NCBI GenBank assembly: GCA_022794035.1
Contig: JAAWDX010000010.1
Location: forward strand, 115,822 to 179,821
Length of the DNA stretch: 64,000 nt
Reading direction: 5' to 3'
Source of the DNA: Lachnospiraceae bacterium
Lineage (GTDB): Bacteria; Bacillota; Clostridia; Lachnospirales; Bianqueaceae
Part shown: one piece after another, positions 8,309 to 16,877 of the stretch
Layout: every line of letters begins with the position of its first letter
How positions within the stretch are numbered: the stretch's first letter is position 1
Translations under genes and position numbers: made by a program
The notes under the pieces: model-generated
Seen by the model: only the letters and a program-made list of their open reading frames with translations
Database searches by the model: none
Told to the model about the DNA's origin: nothing

Positions 8309-9289
8309 TTACACTTTTAACATGAATGTTTCTTTCTCGGCTATCGCCTTTTCTAGTTTTAGCCTTAGCTCTACCAGCCATTCAGGCTCATCCGCAAATT
8401 TTTCAGCGACACATCGGATGAGGCGTGCATAGCCGTATAGATTGATGAAACGCTTTAGAATAGGGCGAGACAAAATCATTTCCTGCGTATAACAATGCTC
8501 TTTTGTATAGCCTTTGATAAATTCATTTTCGGCCCGCTGAAGTGCCTCGCCTTCTAATTCCTCTTCCAGCGAATCAAAAACCTGCTCTATGTCTAAAGCA
8601 TACCAGTGATACATGCCGTCCTCAAAATCAATGACAGTGCAGCTGTTGCTTTCCTTATTGTAGAAAACATTATCTGGCTCAAAGTCGTAATGGACTAATC
8701 CATACGTATCATGATGGACCGGCAGCTGGCAGAGAGCATTTTTAAGCGCCGATAGTTCGGCAATAGCATACTCTGGCGCGTTATATTCTGCAAATACAGA
8801 AGTGATCCAATTTAAGGCATCGGTATGCGACCACTTTTTGGTTCTAGGAATAAATGCAGAAGATAGAGAATGCAGTTTTCCTAAGGATTTTCCGTATACA
8901 AACATAACTTCATCGGATAAATCTGTATCTTCCACGGGAATGCCGCTGACCTTATGAAAGGCAGAGGCGTAATACTTTCCCCACTGTGTGTTCAATATCA
9001 TACATATTTCGCCGGTTTTGGATTTGATCGGCGTTAGCGCCGGGTAACCAGAGGCAAGGAGGTATTCGATAAACTCTATCTCTCCAAAAATGTTTTTTTC
9101 CAGCTTTTCATCAAAAGGAGAAAGCCGCAGGAAGCAGGTTTTGCCATCCTGACAGAATGGGTAAATGGCATTGGAGGAAATGCGAAATTGCGAAAGCATC
9201 TGGTCGAGAGTGTCTGGATCATGCTCCCAGTTGCTTAGCGCTTCTTTGGCTAACTCATAGTTTTCAAATAGATATTTTAATTTTAACAT
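8309..9289 (-). CDS. APH-fold small-molecule kinase (aminoglycoside/choline kinase type)
   Basis: The 326-residue protein has the phosphotransferase fold. It carries the catalytic HYDFEPDN motif with its His near residue 200 and the metal-binding VIDFED about 19 residues later. Family members phosphorylate aminoglycosides, choline, homoserine, methylthioribose or similar hydroxyl compounds; the substrate cannot be told. The start is the ATG preceded by AAGGGAT; an upstream in-frame start lies in the leader hairpins and was rejected. A TTGACA promoter about 200 bases upstream implies a long structured 5' leader, so expression may be controlled by attenuation. Confidence 0.8.
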   Translation of the reverse strand: MLKLKYLFENYELAKEALSNWEHDPDTLDQMLSQFRISSNAIYPFCQDGKTCFLRLSPFDEKLEKNIFGEIEFIEYLLASGYPALTPIKSKTGEICMILNTQWGKYYASAFHKVSGIPVEDTDLSDEVMFVYGKSLGKLHSLSSAFIPRTKKWSHTDALNWITSVFAEYNAPEYAIAELSALKNALCQLPVHHDTYGLVHYDFEPDNVFYNKESNSCTVIDFEDGMYHWYALDIEQVFDSLEEELEGEALQRAENEFIKGYTKEHCYTQEMILSRPILKRFINLYGYARLIRCVAEKFADEPEWLVELRLKLEKAIAEKETFMLKV

Positions 9290-9470
9290 GCTGTTTATCC
9301 CTTCAAAATAAAATTGCACTCCTGAAAAACAGAAGTGCAAGAATTTATTACCGCTGATGATAAACATGGAGTGCTTTATTATATGGCTATCCAGTGAGTA
9401 ATATAACTTCGGTTTTTCTGATAAAAATATGCTGACATACTATTACTCACCTGCCTTTCGATTATGTAAA
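9290..9470 (-). promoter_or_regulatory. structured 5' leader, possible attenuator or riboswitch-like element
   Basis: The predicted transcript starts near 9465. It first forms a perfect 10-bp stem (GTGAGTAATA, 9450-9441 in minus-strand reading, with TATTACTCAC, 9403-9394) closing a 37-base loop. Further down GCACTTCTG-TTTTT-CAGGAGTGC (9336-9314) forms a terminator-like hairpin followed by AATTTTATTTT, just before the ribosome site. An earlier GCACTCC (9374-9368) could pair with the GGAGTGC arm instead, giving two exclusive folds. It matches no riboswitch consensus I know, and no T-box GGGTGGNACCGCG motif is present. Confidence 0.45.
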
Positions 9471-9471
9471 T

Positions 9472-9500
9472 ATCCTATCATTAAAAGCAGCAGCTGTCAA
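9472..9500 (-). promoter_or_regulatory. promoter of the APH-like gene
   Basis: On the minus strand TTGACA (9500-9495) and TAGGAT (9477-9472) have a 17-base spacer. It lies about 185 bases upstream of the start codon. Confidence 0.65.
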
Positions 9501-9622
9501 TGTTTATTCCCTATTTAGATTGCGGCGTTTTTTATTTGTCGGAGATTGGCTTTTCTCAGAAAATGAGCTATACTGATAAAAGATTACATAGAGCAGGAAA
9601 TCTGCCGGAACGGAGAGGAAAA

Positions 9623-11383
9623 ATGAAGAAAAAAAGAAGAGCTAGGTTTTGTTTGCTGTTGACGGCGATGCTGCTGGCGCTGAGCGCGTGCCAGAGCGTG
9701 CGTGAGAAAATGCCGGAGAAGAACAGCGTACGGATCTATGATGTGCTGCCGCAGGATCGCGATAAGGCTGCAGGGGCCGAAATTCTGGAGCAAACGCAGG
9801 CAAAGGCCGCTAAAACGCACGGAGAGGAGAGGGACCGGCTTTTGGAGACAGCGCGGCAGCTGGAATCGCTGCCCTTTGAAAAGCATGAGTTTCGAGTGAA
9901 TCTATTTACAGGCGTAGCAGGGGCCGGCGATCAGAAGGAAGCGCCCTATGCAGGCCAGATTGCTGCAATCGAAGAGGCAAGCGGGATAGAGATTGAATAT
10001 ATCATTCTAAATAGCTGGGAGGAGCTGAGGGAGGAGCTGCGAAAAAGTCAGGGAGATGGGGTCACAAAGCTGGTGATTTTTGATAATTCCTATGATAAAA
10101 GCTTGCTTAAAGAAGCATCCTCGGGAGGATACGCTGATTTGGAAAGGGAACTAGAGGAAGCGGGCTTTTATGAAGAAGAGCTCTATGAGCAGACGGTTTT
10201 AAATGCCGGACGGATTGATGGCCGGCAGGTGCTGATACCGCTGCTGTATACGGTTTCGGGGATGGTCAGAGGGGAAATCCTGAGACAGGATCTTCAGACG
10301 GGAGAGCTGATAGAGCCGGACGAGATCGAGACAGAACCGATTAGTTTTCCGATGTTTCTTTCTATGATGACGGGCGCGATGCAAAAAGAGCGGACAGAGC
10401 GCGGAGAGATTCCCTTTTTATCAGCCGGCTTTCTGGAAGAGGCAGGGCCGGATCTGTTTCTCTGCGCTGCGGGTGCCGACTGGGGCGACTACCGAAATCA
10501 GGAGACGCTGTTTGAAACGCTGTATGAATATTTGCAGACTTATCGCAAGACACAGCGGGAGCCAAGAAAAGATGCTATATCGATGCAGGAGCTCTGGGCA
10601 TATTATTTGAATGAAATGCGGTATAGCAAGATGGAGCCCTCGGAGCTGCCCCAAAAGGTGATCGAGGATCTGCAGCTGGATATAAAAGGCATGGCAATGA
10701 ATATGCATATAGCGAAGGAGCTGCTTGAAAGGACAGATTACTTTGTAGATTGTGCAGGTGCAGAGGAGATTGCGTATCATAGCGTGATAGGACTTTTGGC
10801 CTGCAGAAATTATTATGAAGCGGGTCTCTATACCTCATCGCCGGAGAGCATCGCAGATACACTGGTGGCAAGCGGAAAGATGGGCTATTGGCCAATCGGG
10901 ACGATGCAGTCGCCGGATGAATATGCAGCTCAGCCGATCAATTATGCCGCGGTTGTGGAAGGCGGAGATGAGAAGCTGGCAGTGCAGGTGATACAGGCCA
11001 TGACCCAGCAGCTGGTTCTGCCTGAGTTTGGGTTTTCGATCCGCAAAGAGGTGCAGCGCGAGCAGCTGCGGGTGTGGAGCGAACGGGCAGAGCGGTACGA
11101 AATCCGTGCATATGAGCTTCCGTTTAATGGAAAGGCATATAAGGAGGGCAGTACGGCAGGATATTGGGCTTCTTATATGAGTGGTTCGGAGCAGCTCGAT
11201 CATAAGACGAAGTATGCAGAGCAAATCCAGCAGCAGCTGGATCATGTGGTCTTTGCACAGATCGCCGACCGCGAGATTTTGAAAATCTGGCGGGATACGC
11301 TGACAGAAGCGGCAGAGTCGGGGCTTACCGCGCAAGCGGGGCATGCGCTGCTGTGTGAGCGGATGAACGAATGGTGGAAATAA
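9623..11383 (+). CDS. lipoprotein resembling extracellular solute-binding proteins
   Basis: The 586-residue protein begins with a basic n-region (MKKKRRAR), a hydrophobic core and the lipobox LSAC, so it should be cleaved and lipidated on the outer face of the membrane. The body has the general composition and length of large family 1-type solute-binding proteins, but I see no diagnostic motif. No ABC permease or ATPase genes are adjacent, so it is either an orphan binding protein or a lipoprotein with another role. The start has GAGAGGAAAA upstream; the in-frame extension back to 9500 lacks a signal peptide and was rejected. A terminator follows directly. Confidence 0.65.
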   Translation: MKKKRRARFCLLLTAMLLALSACQSVREKMPEKNSVRIYDVLPQDRDKAAGAEILEQTQAKAAKTHGEERDRLLETARQLESLPFEKHEFRVNLFTGVAGAGDQKEAPYAGQIAAIEEASGIEIEYIILNSWEELREELRKSQGDGVTKLVIFDNSYDKSLLKEASSGGYADLERELEEAGFYEEELYEQTVLNAGRIDGRQVLIPLLYTVSGMVRGEILRQDLQTGELIEPDEIETEPISFPMFLSMMTGAMQKERTERGEIPFLSAGFLEEAGPDLFLCAAGADWGDYRNQETLFETLYEYLQTYRKTQREPRKDAISMQELWAYYLNEMRYSKMEPSELPQKVIEDLQLDIKGMAMNMHIAKELLERTDYFVDCAGAEEIAYHSVIGLLACRNYYEAGLYTSSPESIADTLVASGKMGYWPIGTMQSPDEYAAQPINYAAVVEGGDEKLAVQVIQAMTQQLVLPEFGFSIRKEVQREQLRVWSERAERYEIRAYELPFNGKAYKEGSTAGYWASYMSGSEQLDHKTKYAEQIQQQLDHVVFAQIADREILKIWRDTLTEAAESGLTAQAGHALLCERMNEWWK

Positions 11384-11390
11384 AGATAAA

Positions 11391-11418
11391 AATGGCGGGA
11401 AGGCTCCCGTCATTTTTT
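11391..11418 (+). terminator. rho-independent terminator
   Basis: AATGGCGGGA and TCCCGTCATT (11391-11400 with 11405-11414, one G-T pair) are followed by TTTT. Confidence 0.8.
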
Positions 11419-11432
11419 ATCGGATGGACAGG

Positions 11433-11712
11433 AGGTCCGTCCCCCTGAGCCTGTGGGAGTAGTTATGAGAGAGGATTTGGGAGCGGTTTAACGTGCAAAA
11501 GGACTTGCAGGACCGTTGTTGGTGGCTCTTTTGCGGCCCATTAACGGGTTAAATAATCAGTTGCCACAGAGAATAAGCATCGATGTAACTGGGAAAAGCA
11601 GCAAATTACCCAGTTAAATGAACAGAAACAGCAGAAAGATAACGTGCTAAAGGAGGCTAAGGCACGTTAAAAGACAGATATCAGGAAAAGGTAACGGGCC
11701 TAAAGGACGGAC
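11433..11712. repeat. multi-stem intergenic element, copy A (TAACGGG family)
   Basis: This non-coding stretch is bounded by GTCCGTCC (11435-11442) and its inverted copy GGACGGAC (11705-11712). An outer stem TTTAACGTGC (11487-11496) can pair with GCACGTTAAA (11662-11671). Inside lie TAACTGGG/CCCAGTTA (11586-11593 with 11609-11616) and a competing TAACGTGC/GCACGTTA hairpin (11640-11647 with 11662-11669), plus TTAACGGGTTAAAT at 11541. The same architecture and a 12-base identical motif recur near 41.6 kb in opposite orientation. It is either a transcribed structured RNA or a short non-autonomous repeat. Confidence 0.6.
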
Positions 11713-11810
11713 GCAGCCCAAAGTTCCGCCATATCGCAAATTTCAGCCACAGCCGGCGCAAGCAGCCACCACGCAGTCGCAAACTTTGTAAATAAATTTA
11801 TATAAATCTA

Positions 11811-11838
11811 TTGACAAATTATATAAACTGAGTATAAT
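11811..11838 (+). promoter_or_regulatory. promoter of the RHH-clpB region, with repeated AT half-sites
   Basis: TTGACA at 11811-11816 and TATAAT at 11833-11838 are 16 bases apart. The word TTATATAAA occurs just upstream and again inside the spacer, about 21 bases apart. This is the kind of repeated half-site a ribbon-helix-helix autoregulator would bind. Confidence 0.7.
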
Positions 11839-11860
11839 TCTCTATAAAAGGAGTGGTGAG

Positions 11861-12490
11861 ATGGCAAAGAGTGTTTATTCATTAGTATTGAGAGATGAAG
11901 TGGTGGCCGAGATCGACCGCTTGGCCTACCGCATGAATACAAACCGGTCGAATATGATCAATCAGATTCTGGCAGAATATGTATCAATGACGACGCCGGA
12001 AAAGCGGATGCAGGAGGTGTTCACCCGCATTACCAACATGCTGACAGAGTCGGGGATTTTCCAGCCCATGCTGCAGCCCTCGGATTCCATGCTGTCGGTG
12101 CGGTCCGCGCTGGCCTACAAATACAACCCTACCGTACGCTACAGCGTAGAGCTGCAGCGCAGCGAGGAAGGCGCGGCCGGCTGCCTCAAGGTAAGCCTGC
12201 GCAGCCAAAACAGCAGCCTTATGCTGTACTGGCGGCAGTTTTTCTCCTGCTGGAATGCCATTGAAAAGCTCTATCAAAAAGAGCTGCGCTGCGAGCTGGA
12301 GGCAGGGCGCTACCTGCGCTATTTCACATTGCCGCAGGAGATCGGCAGCGACGAGCAGGGCGAAATGATCGCAGGCTATATCCAGCTGCTCGACGACTGC
12401 ATGAAGCTATTTTTCGATCATCTGGAGCAGCCGCAGGCAGTTTTAAGAGAAATGGAAGCCAGATATCGTGAGGCACAGCCGATGATCTGA
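11861..12490 (+). CDS. ribbon-helix-helix (CopG-type) DNA-binding regulator
   Basis: The 209-residue protein begins with a ribbon-helix-helix motif in residues 1-45 ([20 protein letters not shown] followed by [16 protein letters not shown]). A C-terminal domain of about 150 residues follows that I do not recognise; it could be an effector or protein-binding domain. AAAAGGAGTGGTGAG precedes the ATG. It lies immediately upstream of clpB in the same orientation, about 76 bases apart. It may therefore repress itself and perhaps clpB through the repeated AT-rich half-sites in its promoter. The link to ClpB is contextual only. Confidence 0.72.
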   Translation: MAKSVYSLVLRDEVVAEIDRLAYRMNTNRSNMINQILAEYVSMTTPEKRMQEVFTRITNMLTESGIFQPMLQPSDSMLSVRSALAYKYNPTVRYSVELQRSEEGAAGCLKVSLRSQNSSLMLYWRQFFSCWNAIEKLYQKELRCELEAGRYLRYFTLPQEIGSDEQGEMIAGYIQLLDDCMKLFFDHLEQPQAVLREMEARYREAQPMI

Positions 12491-12516
12491 ATCGGCAGGA
12501 AGGTAAACAAGGTCAA

Positions 12517-12538
12517 TTTTCCGCCTATGGCGGGAAAA
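12517..12538. repeat. hairpin of the CCGCC/GGCGG intergenic family
   Basis: TTTTCCGCC-TAT-GGCGGGAAAA forms a 9-10 bp stem with a 3-base loop between the regulator and clpB. The same stem words occur in the intergenic regions at 20.6 and 41.35 kb. It could attenuate read-through into clpB. Confidence 0.5.
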
Positions 12539-12566
12539 GCTTACGGCTATAGAAAGGAGCGAGCTT

Positions 12567-15161
12567 ATGAATGTACAGAGATTAACACAGAAGAGTTTGG
12601 AGGCGCTGCAAGAGGCGCAGAATCTGGCATCGCAGGCTAAGAATCCGGAGGTGCGGCAGGAGCATCTGATGCTGGCGCTGGCATCGCAGAAGGAGGGGCT
12701 GATTCCCTCGCTGCTGGAGAAGCTGGGGACGGACACGCAGATGCTGCAGCAGAGCCTGCGGAGTGCGATTGGGCGGCTTCCGCAGGTGAGCGGGGCGGCC
12801 GAAGCGGGTAAGCTGTATGTGTCGTCGGAACTGGATGCGGCGCTCAGCGAGGCGGAGGCGCAGGCCGCGCAGATGCAGGATGAATATACGTCGGTGGAGC
12901 ATTTGATGCTGGGCCTGATTTTGAAGGCTTCGGCGGCGGTAAAGCAGGCACTGGAGACGGCGCATGTGACGGAGGCGGCTTTTCGCGAGGCGCTGAAGCA
13001 GGCACGCGGGAGTGCGCGCGTGACGAGCGATAATCCGGAGAGCACGTATGATGTGCTTGCAAAGTATGGGCAGGATCTGGTGCAGCTGGCGCGCGAGCAG
13101 AAGCTGGACCCGGTGATCGGGCGCGATACGGAGATTCGCAGTGTGATTCGGATCCTGTCGAGGAAGACGAAGAATAATCCGTGCCTGATCGGCGAGCCGG
13201 GCGTGGGCAAGACGGCGATTGCGGAAGGCCTGGCGCTGCGGATTGTGCGCGGGGATGTGCCGGACAGCTTGAAGGACCGGAAGATTTTTTCACTGGATAT
13301 GGGCGCGCTGATTGCGGGCGCTAAATTCCGCGGCGAGTTCGAGGAGCGGCTAAAGGCCGTGCTGAATGAGATCAAAAACAGTGACGGCAAGATCATTCTG
13401 TTTATCGATGAGCTGCATACGATTGTGGGCGCCGGCAAGACGGACGGCGCGATGGATGCGGGCAATCTGCTGAAGCCCATGCTGGCGCGCGGAGAGCTGC
13501 ACTGCATCGGCGCGACGACGCTGAATGAATACCGGCAGTATATTGAGAAGGATGCCGCGCTGGAGCGGCGTTTTCAGCCGGTGACGATTCCGGAGCCGTC
13601 GGTGGAGGATACGATTTCGATTTTGCGAGGCCTGAAGGAGCGCTACGAAGTGTATCATGGCGTGAAGATTCAGGATCAGGCGCTGATTGCGGCGGCTGTG
13701 CTTTCCAATCGGTATATTTCGGATCGGTTTTTGCCGGATAAGGCGATCGATCTGGTGGATGAGGCCTGCGCGATGATCCGCACGGAGATCGATTCCATGC
13801 CGACGGAGCTGGATGAAATTGCGCGCAAGATCATGCAGCATGAGATTGAGGAAGCGGCTTTGAAGAAGGAGACCGACAAGCTTTCACAGGAGCATCTTGC
13901 GGAGATCCAGAAGGAGCTGGCGGACATGCGCGAGCAGTTTGCGGGCATGAAGGCAAAATGGGAGAATGAAAAGGAGGCCATCGGCAAGGTGCAGAAGCTG
14001 CGCGAGGAGATCGAGCAGGTGAATGCACAGATCGAGAAGGCCGAGAATGAATATAATCTGGATAAGCTGGCGGAGCTGAAATATGGTCGACTGCCGGCGC
14101 TGCAGAAGGAGCTGGAGCAGGAAGAGGCGCTGGCGGACGAGGGTCGGCGCAGCACCTCGCTGCTGCGTGACAAGGTGACGGAGGAAGAGATCACGCGCAT
14201 CATTTCCCGCTGGACGGGCATTCCGGTGTCTAAGCTCATGGAGGGCGAACGCGAGAAACTGCTGCATCTGGATGACACGCTGCATCAGCGCGTGATCGGA
14301 CAGGACGAGGCCGTGCAGCGCGTCTGCGACGCGATCCTGCGTTCACGTGCCGGTATTCAGGATCCGGACCGGCCAATTGGGTCATTTCTGTTCATGGGGC
14401 CCACTGGCGTGGGCAAAACGGAGCTGGCTAAAGCCCTGGCCGAGGCGCTGTTTGATGATGAGCGCAGCATGGTACGGATTGATATGAGCGAGTATATGGA
14501 GAAATACTCTGTGTCACGCCTGATCGGAGCGCCTCCCGGATACGTGGGCTATGACGAGGGAGGCCAGTTGACGGAGGCAGTGCGCAGAAAGCCGTATGCG
14601 GTGGTGCTTTTTGATGAGGTGGAGAAGGCGCATCCGGATGTGTTTAATGTGCTGCTGCAGGTGCTGGATGACGGCCGCATTACGGACAGCCAGGGCCGTA
14701 CAGTGGACTTTAAAAACACGATTATCATTATGACCTCCAATTTGGGCTCTTCGATCATTTTGGAGGGAATCGATGAGGCGAGCGGCGAGATCACGGAAGC
14801 GGCCAAAGAGAATGTGCAGGCACTTTTGAAGCAGTCCTTCAGGCCGGAGTTTTTGAACCGTCTGGATGAGATTGTGTTCTATAAGCCGCTTACCAAGGAG
14901 AATATCAGCTGCATTGTGGATCTGCTGCTGGAGGATCTGCGCCGGCGTCTGATGGATCGGCAGCTGTCGCTTAGGCTGACGGAGCGCGCCAAGCAGTATC
15001 TGATTGAGGGCGGATATGATCCGATCTATGGCGCGCGGCCGCTGAAGCGTTTTGTGCAGCAGAGGCTGGAGACCTTTTTAGCGCGCAAGATGATTGCCGA
15101 GGATCTGGAGCCGGGCACGGAGCTCGTGGTGGATTATGACGGCAGGGGATTGACAGCCTGA
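12567..15161 (+). CDS. clpB: ClpB protein disaggregase
   Basis: At 864 residues this is full length. The N-terminal double Clp-N domain occupies about 1-145, nucleotide-binding domain 1 has Walker A GEPGVGKT near 209-216, and a coiled-coil M-domain rich in Glu and Lys covers about 400-530. Domain 2 has GPTGVGKT near 611-618 and the [20 protein letters not shown] segment. The M-domain separates it from ClpA/ClpC, and the ClpP-binding IGF loop is not expected. It works with DnaK to dissolve protein aggregates after heat stress. I found no complete CtsR (GGTCAAA direct repeat) or CIRCE site upstream, so the mode of heat control is unclear. Confidence 0.97.
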   Translation: MNVQRLTQKSLEALQEAQNLASQAKNPEVRQEHLMLALASQKEGLIPSLLEKLGTDTQMLQQSLRSAIGRLPQVSGAAEAGKLYVSSELDAALSEAEAQAAQMQDEYTSVEHLMLGLILKASAAVKQALETAHVTEAAFREALKQARGSARVTSDNPESTYDVLAKYGQDLVQLAREQKLDPVIGRDTEIRSVIRILSRKTKNNPCLIGEPGVGKTAIAEGLALRIVRGDVPDSLKDRKIFSLDMGALIAGAKFRGEFEERLKAVLNEIKNSDGKIILFIDELHTIVGAGKTDGAMDAGNLLKPMLARGELHCIGATTLNEYRQYIEKDAALERRFQPVTIPEPSVEDTISILRGLKERYEVYHGVKIQDQALIAAAVLSNRYISDRFLPDKAIDLVDEACAMIRTEIDSMPTELDEIARKIMQHEIEEAALKKETDKLSQEHLAEIQKELADMREQFAGMKAKWENEKEAIGKVQKLREEIEQVNAQIEKAENEYNLDKLAELKYGRLPALQKELEQEEALADEGRRSTSLLRDKVTEEEITRIISRWTGIPVSKLMEGEREKLLHLDDTLHQRVIGQDEAVQRVCDAILRSRAGIQDPDRPIGSFLFMGPTGVGKTELAKALAEALFDDERSMVRIDMSEYMEKYSVSRLIGAPPGYVGYDEGGQLTEAVRRKPYAVVLFDEVEKAHPDVFNVLLQVLDDGRITDSQGRTVDFKNTIIIMTSNLGSSIILEGIDEASGEITEAAKENVQALLKQSFRPEFLNRLDEIVFYKPLTKENISCIVDLLLEDLRRRLMDRQLSLRLTERAKQYLIEGGYDPIYGARPLKRFVQQRLETFLARKMIAEDLEPGTELVVDYDGRGLTA

Positions 15162-15284
15162 GGATGGTTTGAAAATGCATGTCGGTACAGGGCCTTTGGT
15201 GAAGAAGTGACCTATGCAATTAAAAACGATACGAAAACCGCTTACGAGTATTATAATGCTCTAAAGCTTATACAAGTGGGTTGA
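15162..15284 (+). pseudogene. possible 3' remnant of a lost gene
   Basis: Directly after the clpB stop, the same frame stays open for 40 codons ending at a TGA. Its composition looks coding (FGEEVTYAIKNDTKTAYEYY), although there is no start codon or ribosome site. It could be the tail of a gene removed when the neighbouring APH gene was inserted, or it could be chance. I do not recognise the family. The segment also holds a single copy of TGCATGTCGGTA (15176-15187), the core of the tandem arrays at 27.5 and 63.8 kb. Confidence 0.25.
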
Positions 15285-15303
15285 ATTTTCATCCAAAAAA
15301 AGA

Positions 15304-15350
15304 ACCGATGCTTTGTGAGTTTAACTCTCACAAGGCATCGGCTTTTTATA
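15304..15350. terminator. bidirectional terminator between clpB and the APH gene
   Basis: CCGATGC-TTTGTGAG pairs with CTCACAA-GGCATCGG around a short loop (15305-15341). T tracts follow on both strands, so it serves both convergent genes. Confidence 0.85.
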
Positions 15351-15368
15351 TTTTATGGGGCATTTGCC

Positions 15369-16004
15369 TCACGTCTCAGAACACTGATATCCCCGATACA
15401 TATCCAGAACCATCCTTCCAAAGTCTGCGCCAAATTCCTCATCATCTTCCTCATCCAGTAAATAAGCAAAATCACTTTGAGGCTTTCCCACGCGGCTATC
15501 GGCAAAATCAAGAACCCCACACACCACATTTTTATCATTGAACACTATATGATTAAGGCTAAAGTCACCATGCAGCAGGACCAGATCTTTTCTTTTGATT
15601 GGAAGAATCTCTTTTTCACTATGCAGGCGATATAGGAACTTTGCGATACGCTCTGCATTTTGAAAAAGAGTTTTTTCATCCAGCAGCAGGAACTCTTTTT
15701 TAGATAAATTTTTGCCCTTCAATCGTTTGGAGACAAAATACACAAACTCCTCCTGACCGGAAGGAAACGTGCCGTTAAAAAGAACATTCGGGATATCTAA
15801 CGGTACCTTTTCTTTCAATCCCCGCAGTATCTGCATTTCGACCTTTAGGCAGTCACTTGCTTTTTGGTGTTTGGGGAGCTTCATAACCATCTCATCATTG
15901 ATGCAAAAAGCCTCCGAGTGATTTCCACATCCGATAAGCTCTACGGACCTCACCTGAATTGACTTGGAGATGATCTCTTTTGCCTGTTCTACAGAATAAT
16001 TCAT
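15369..16004 (-). CDS. APH(2'')-like aminoglycoside phosphotransferase family protein, C-terminally short
   Basis: The 211-residue protein has the ATP-lobe start, the catalytic HGDFSLNHIVF motif and the metal-binding GVLDFADSRVG segment that mark APH(2'')-type kinases. Family members usually have 260-300 residues. This one stops about 40 residues after the metal site, so helices that form the substrate pocket are missing, and it may be truncated or specialised. Its start has only a weak ribosome site (AAAAGAG). Base composition is more AT-rich than clpB, consistent with horizontal transfer. Resistance should not be assumed. Confidence 0.65.
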   Translation of the reverse strand: MNYSVEQAKEIISKSIQVRSVELIGCGNHSEAFCINDEMVMKLPKHQKASDCLKVEMQILRGLKEKVPLDIPNVLFNGTFPSGQEEFVYFVSKRLKGKNLSKKEFLLLDEKTLFQNAERIAKFLYRLHSEKEILPIKRKDLVLLHGDFSLNHIVFNDKNVVCGVLDFADSRVGKPQSDFAYLLDEEDDEEFGADFGRMVLDMYRGYQCSET

Positions 16005-16035
16005 TTATAAGCTCTTTTCTATCAAGATAAACAGA

Positions 16036-16067
16036 TAAACGGTGAAAAGCAGCCTTTTCACCGTTTA
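16036..16067 (-). terminator. terminator of the DUF1858 gene
   Basis: TAAACGGTGAAAAG and CTTTTCACCGTTTA (16036-16049 with 16054-16067) form a perfect 14-bp stem just after the minus-strand stop at 16081. Confidence 0.75.
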
Positions 16068-16080
16068 TAAAGATCACATT

Positions 16081-16290
16081 TTATGCCTCTTCCTTCTGTT
16101 CGAGATACTCATGAATCGATCTCAGAACCTCATCTGCATCAATGCCATGCACCATGCAGGCCATTTCCAGCGATTCCCCTACCGAAGAGGGACAGCCAAT
16201 GCAGTGCATTCCGGACTCCATCAAAACCTGCGCAATTCCGATATCATATTGAAGCATCTCGCCCATAGTGGTCTGTTTTGTAATTCTCAT
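16081..16290 (-). CDS. DUF1858 domain protein (copy 1)
   Basis: The 69-residue protein is a single DUF1858 domain with the characteristic GMHCIGCPSS segment, followed by ESLEMACMVHGID. Domains of this family often accompany hybrid-cluster and redox proteins in anaerobes; the two cysteines may hold metal or form a disulfide. The start ATG has AAGGAG upstream and its own promoter (TTGATT, 16 bases, TATACT). A paralogue with the same CxxCP motif lies at 43.3 kb. The biochemical role is unknown. Confidence 0.8.
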   Translation of the reverse strand: MRITKQTTMGEMLQYDIGIAQVLMESGMHCIGCPSSVGESLEMACMVHGIDADEVLRSIHEYLEQKEEA

Positions 16291-16336
16291 TTGTATCAAT
16301 CTCCTTATGTAGCTATCAAGTAGCATTTATATGTAC

Positions 16337-16364
16337 AGTATAGCAGAGTTGGTAAAAAAATCAA
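16337..16364 (-). promoter_or_regulatory. promoter of DUF1858 copy 1
   Basis: On the minus strand TTGATT (16364-16359) and TATACT (16342-16337) have a 16-base spacer, about 45 bases before the start codon. Confidence 0.6.
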
Positions 16365-16366
16365 GC

Positions 16367-16395
16367 TTTACGTTTGAGAGACAATCCGATATAAT
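16367..16395 (+). promoter_or_regulatory. divergent promoter of the VOC gene
   Basis: TTTACG at 16367-16372 and TATAAT at 16390-16395 are spaced by 17 bases. The site starts next to the oppositely oriented promoter of the DUF1858 gene. Confidence 0.6.
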
Positions 16396-16451
16396 AAAAA
16401 TAGTGCCTATCTATTCAGTATCCAAAAATAACATATAAAAAGGAGTTTAAA

Positions 16452-16835
16452 ATGAGTACAAGAGAAGGATTTCATCATGTAGCGCTGAGAGCGCAAAATC
16501 TGCAGCAAACGATTGACTTTTATGTAAAGTTAGGCTGCAGCGTTATTCGCAGCTGGGGTGAAGGCAAGAATCAAGGCGCCATGCTGGATGTAGGCGGCGG
16601 CAATATTTTGGAGATATTCTCCGGCGGGATAGAGGCAGCCGAGGAGAGGCCGCGCTTTGAGCATATTGCGTTAAAAAGCAGCAATGTCCGGCAGGATTTT
16701 GAGAATGCCATTGCGGCGGGTGCGGTAGAAAAGACCAGACCAACCGAAGGAAATTTGGGCGGCGCGCTGCCGATTGAGATTGCGTTTGTGATCGGTCCCA
16801 ATCAGGAAGTCATTGAGTTTTTCTGCGAAAAGTAA
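16452..16835 (+). CDS. VOC superfamily (glyoxalase/bleomycin resistance-like) protein
   Basis: The 127-residue protein has the two beta-alpha-beta-beta-beta modules of the vicinal oxygen chelate fold. Its metal-ligand-like positions include the His pair of GFHHVAL, a Glu in NILEIF, the His of FEHIAL and the Glu of EVIEFF. This is the length of a single-domain glyoxalase-type enzyme. Substrates vary widely in this superfamily, so none is assigned. AAAAGGAG lies upstream of the ATG. It is probably co-transcribed with the DUF6886 gene 42 bases downstream. Confidence 0.82.
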   Translation: MSTREGFHHVALRAQNLQQTIDFYVKLGCSVIRSWGEGKNQGAMLDVGGGNILEIFSGGIEAAEERPRFEHIALKSSNVRQDFENAIAAGAVEKTRPTEGNLGGALPIEIAFVIGPNQEVIEFFCEK

Positions 16836-16877
16836 TAAGTAGAGATACATCAGTACTGGTTTGTCAGGAGGATCAAT

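Noticed and set aside
9290..9470. T-box leader before the APH-like kinase
   Set aside because: The conserved GGGTGGNACCGCG T-box sequence is absent, and the gene is not an aminoacyl-tRNA or amino acid gene.
9500..9622. N-terminal extension of the lipoprotein gene to 9500
   Set aside because: The extension contains no ribosome site and would destroy the signal peptide and lipobox that begin at 9623.
12491..12566. CtsR operator before clpB
   Set aside because: Only one GGTCAA-like heptamer is present, and the required direct repeat is missing.
12443..13507. 354-residue minus-strand frame antisense to clpB
   Set aside because: It is Ser-rich and mirrors codon bias of clpB. No promoter, ribosome site or domain was seen. 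The 13.7-14.3 kb minus-strand frame was rejected for the same reason.
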